Positions 60,828 to 64,000 of a DNA stretch of 64,000 bases are shown one piece after another. Positions within the stretch are counted from its first letter, which is position 1. Each line of letters opens with the position of its first letter. This stretch comes from Sipunculus nudus (taxonomy: Eukaryota > Annelida > Sipuncula > Golfingiida > Sipunculidae). Position numbers and translations under genes: made by a program. The notes under the pieces were generated by a model. The model was not told where the DNA came from. It did not search any database and was given only the letters and a program-made list of their open reading frames with translations. The stretch is taken from assembly GCA_026874595.1 (NCBI GenBank), contig CM049319.1, forward strand, positions 17,437,601-17,501,600, in the 5' to 3' direction.

Positions 60828-61204
60828 ATCATGCGGATTTTCTGTTTATTATACGCACTTTTCGAATGTGGCACATAGCCACCTATATAACTGAACATTG
60901 TATGACGATTGAGACAAGCTGTTTTCGCATTTCTGACACAGCAGTCGTTTGACCAGCGAATACACGATGACGAAAAATTTAGGAAATATCAGTTTTGAGA
61001 AATCATAAAAAAAGGTTACACGCCGATCACATTCCTTGATCCTCCGCCAGTGAAAGCCGACCCAATTTCATACGCTTTATTGTTTGACTTGGAACTAAAG
61101 GTCCGTCAGTCCCGAGCACTACATAAGCCATCATTTATTCAGAGATCTTGTTCAAAACCAACAGCGAAACAGAAAAAAAAATCTAGAATGGCACTTGATC
61201 AGTA

Positions 61205-61333
61205 GAGCGCACACCTCCGCCAAGGGAAAAACATTCTTTACCAACCCATGCAATTCAGAGCCCATAAATAAATATTAAGAAACAAACAGACAAACAGACA
61301 CGTGAGATAACATACCCTCCTTTGCGGAGGTTA
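61205..61333 (-). mobile_element. Short inverted copy of the GGAGG repeat with terminal inverted repeats
   Basis: acctccgccaaggg at the left and cctcctttgcggaggt at the right are inverted. Read on -, the element begins CTCCGCAAAGGAGGGTATG followed by tgtctgtttgtctgtttgtt, as in the family at 24462 and 47558. It suggests the family's ends are inverted repeats with sequence CCTCCGCCAAGG. Confidence 0.55.
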
Positions 61334-61764
61334 TAAATCTTACATCTGCGTCTTAACCCCACCTCTCCCCAACCTCCTACTGGCATGCGCCCAAACAGCA
61401 AACCGTATATTAAAGTCAGACATGGCTGAAGACATAACCTCCACCCGGCTTCGTTAGCTAGATATAGGTACAAAGTAGCAGAGCTGTTCTTCATCACAGA
61501 GGATGTGTACTTGCCATTAAGCTAAACAGATTCTCATGTTCTGTAGCACTGGCAAAAAAATTAGGTTGTCTTGTAATACGAGATCAGTCTGCTGTTTGTG
61601 CTCGTTGGAAATTATTCCAAAATACCAGAACACATCCGGCTGCCTTTTATACCTTCTGGCTGTTGACTCATGATTTGTTATGTGCTTTGGTGGTAGTTTT
61701 AATCAATTACTGTTGCAACAATGATGAATTTCGTTCGTTACACCGACACTTGAATGACGCGACG

Positions 61765-62035
61765 ATGATGATGAATTGATGCTGTTGTTGTTGTTGACGA
61801 CGATGACGACGACGACGATGATGAAGATGATGATGATGATGATGAAACAAATGATACTGATGTTGGTGTTTATGATCGCTTATACCGGATATGATGACGG
61901 CATCATTCCCTCTTGATCACGAGGATCCTTCTAACGACGACGACGATGATGATTTTGTTGTTGATGATGATGATGATGAAGTTAATGGTTATAATGAAGG
62001 TGTTGATGACTGATGATATTGGTGATGATGATGGT
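61765..62035. repeat. GAT/GAC trinucleotide-rich region
   Basis: Imperfect gatgatgat, gacgacgac and gttgttgtt runs. No open frame supports a coding role. Confidence 0.8.
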
Positions 62036-62116
62036 CTTTATTCTCTCTGAATCACGAGGTTCCCTGATTCATCGAATAATATTACAGCTCAACATATGAC
62101 AATACGAATCTTGATA

Positions 62117-62338
62117 TTACAAGTCCTTACTTAGAATTCTGTCAGTACTTCGAATCTGGTGAGCACGATCTGCCAACAGATAAATTAAATTAAATAAAGA
62201 TTTAGTAAATGTTTGAAATGTTGCTAATTTAAACGACAGCCTTTCTTCATAAAATATAATCTGTATGAATCTATAAGATAACTCGGTGCAGCTGATTTTA
62301 TCATTTAAATGCTCTTTAACAGTATTAATTAACGGCAC
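62117..62338 (-). other. Protein-like open frame, unidentified
   Basis: A 73-codon frame on - (LNDKISCTELSYRFIQIIFY, LADRAHQIRSTDRILSKDL) with balanced composition and a stop, in a repeat-rich setting. It may be the end of a decayed retrotransposon frame, but no motif confirms this. From 62339 to 63388 nothing else was recognised. Confidence 0.25.
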
Positions 62339-63388
62339 AATCGTTTTTATTTAATGAATGAAATTTTTTGACAACCATGTAAAAGGAATGATACATAATT
62401 TTTAAATCTAATGAAATTTCAGATTTAGGTGTCTAGATTTGCAGTACACTGGCAACAGAGCTGACCTTGAAGTCTAAACTATTTATTTAACTTTAAAGTG
62501 AACCTTTAAGATATTTCAACATCCTGCCTATTACAGGGGTTCACATAAAGTCATGCACATGGTAAAAGAACGTCATGCTGTCTTCTTTAAAAAATTGCTT
62601 TAACAAACTATATTTGAAAATAATATTCATGATAACGTATATTATTTTTTTTTAATGCTGCAAAGATATTTATTGGTTATACTCAAGTCATTAACTAAAA
62701 ATCTGCATTCCAAGGAACGCAAGCCTCCATCATGTTTGCCATAACTAATTCGGCCCATAATCCCAGGTTCAATCGTGCATATTTGACTCTACATTTGTGA
62801 ATATTCCTTAATGACGTTCCTCTATCCCGATCTTGTGCGTGATCCACGCCAAAGTCTAACCGTTTTTTCCTGGCCTATTACCGACTGCCCTGAAATTTTC
62901 ATGATACCTGTTCATAATTGCGTAGGATATGTAGGGAATACACAGACAGGCACACACAAACACACACATACACACATGGACGGAGGCAATAAACAACGGC
63001 TGCACCGGATAACCGAGAAGACAGGTTTATGAGTCTCTGTCGGCTTATCTCTGATTCCAGACCCTGACTCTTTACCGAGGAGGTCTAAGGTCAGACGTCG
63101 AGTGGCATTTCAGGGCATTGACTGTAGCCTGCATGCAAACATTAGATCTGGAAACTCTGGACATTTATATATCAGTGTGCGTGTCCAAGTACCGGGATGG
63201 GTGGAGTCAAAGGTCAAATAAGCTGCACTAGGTGGTCCAGCCTGAGGGAACGCAGGTGTTGATACCCATCTAGAAATTCGTGACTGTTCAAGTACTGAGA
63301 ATAAAGAAAAGCGCCACATAACATTTAGCATGAGCCTTGTTTATTGAGAAAATGTGATGGGCACTATCCAAAGTAGTACCGAGAGAAG

Positions 63389-63417
<29 letters not shown>
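63389..63417. repeat. C homopolymer, 29 bp
   Basis: A pure C run followed by GGG. Its length is uncertain in any assembly. Confidence 0.9.
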
Positions 63418-63419
<2 letters not shown>

Positions 63420-63885
63420 GGAATAAGAACACAACTTAAATATCTCCGGACTTTATGACAAACAGGATAAAATCAGTTTCCCAGGTTTTAACAAATGTTC
63501 ATCAGTCCCACAACATATTGTGATTTTACATTATACGAAAATAATGTTGCTTCAATTTTCAGCATTATATTATCAATGGTTTACATTTGATTTATACATT
63601 CAAAAAAGGCTGATATTTGAAGACAATTCATTGAGAGGCAAATCGACACCCGCAGTATCCTAGATTTTCTCAATATGAAATGCATGATTAAAATATTAAT
63701 TAGGAAAAATATGACAAACCTATAATCTGATTTATGGAATTATCTCGATTTATCGGTTATTTATATTATTTCCCTGAAAAGTGAAGGGGACAAAAGTTTC
63801 TTGGTTGTTCTTTTTTTGTAAGTTCTCTGTTAATGATCATCAATTACTGTTACATAAATGAATTAATTCCCATAAAGCCAACTAA

Positions 63886-63911
63886 ATATCATCTCTCTCT
63901 CTCTCTCTCTT

Positions 63912-64000
<89 letters not shown>
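63886..64000. repeat. CT microsatellite at window end
   Basis: A (TC)n run with a few TTTC interruptions, continuing past the window edge. Confidence 0.95.

Overview
This is an A+T-rich, intron- and repeat-rich animal genomic window. The reasons are GT-AG introns, long TA and CT microsatellites, tRNA-derived SINEs, LINE remnants, foldback elements, and a full-length Ty3/gypsy LTR retrotransposon. The dispersed repeat styles and the secreted cysteine-rich gene suggest a marine mollusc. That assignment is inference, because no species marker was seen.

Genes. Two four-exon paralogs of the flavin reductase (NADPH)/biliverdin reductase B family lie tail to tail: copy A on + (4978-12840) and copy B on - (27697-22823). 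Their first three exons are equal in length (135, 199 and 165 nt) and all intron phases match. A dead third copy of exon 1 lies between them on - (17546-17413). Copy A's intron 1 starts with a roughly 50-bp minisatellite built from its own exon 1/intron 1 junction, so it repeats the 5' splice donor. At the right, 56972-60827 (+) encodes a secreted cysteine-rich protein made of two tandem copies of a two-exon module. Unplaced single exons at 52934-53113 (-) and 50105-51482 (+) may belong to further genes.

Mobile DNA. The main element is a 9.04-kb Ty3/gypsy retrotransposon (37453-46495). Its LTRs are almost identical and its primer site is of tRNA-Thr type. Gag carries an RRM-like domain, a capsid-like region and a CCHC knuckle, and is interrupted by one in-frame TGA. 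The gag-pol junction has a textbook -1 frameshift signal (A AAA AAC, 7-nt spacer, 10-bp hairpin, possible pseudoknot). Pol has PR-RT-RNaseH-IN order but loses frame in an A-run near the integrase C-terminus. Around it are foldback elements (one with a 9-bp target duplication), MITEs, three SINE copies, LINE and transposase remnants, and tandem arrays with 29, about 50, 142, 149, about 165 and about 305-bp units.

Layout: 1-4700 repeats and low-complexity DNA; 4.7-13 kb reductase A; 13.5-22 kb repeats, LINE fragment, pseudoexon and foldback; 22.4-27.7 kb reductase B; 28-37 kb repeats, LINE and transposase relics, 29-bp and 142-bp arrays; 37.4-46.5 kb retrotransposon; 46.5-56.4 kb mostly intergenic with weak exon candidates; 56.8-60.8 kb secreted-protein gene; 60.8-64 kb repeats ending in a CT microsatellite.
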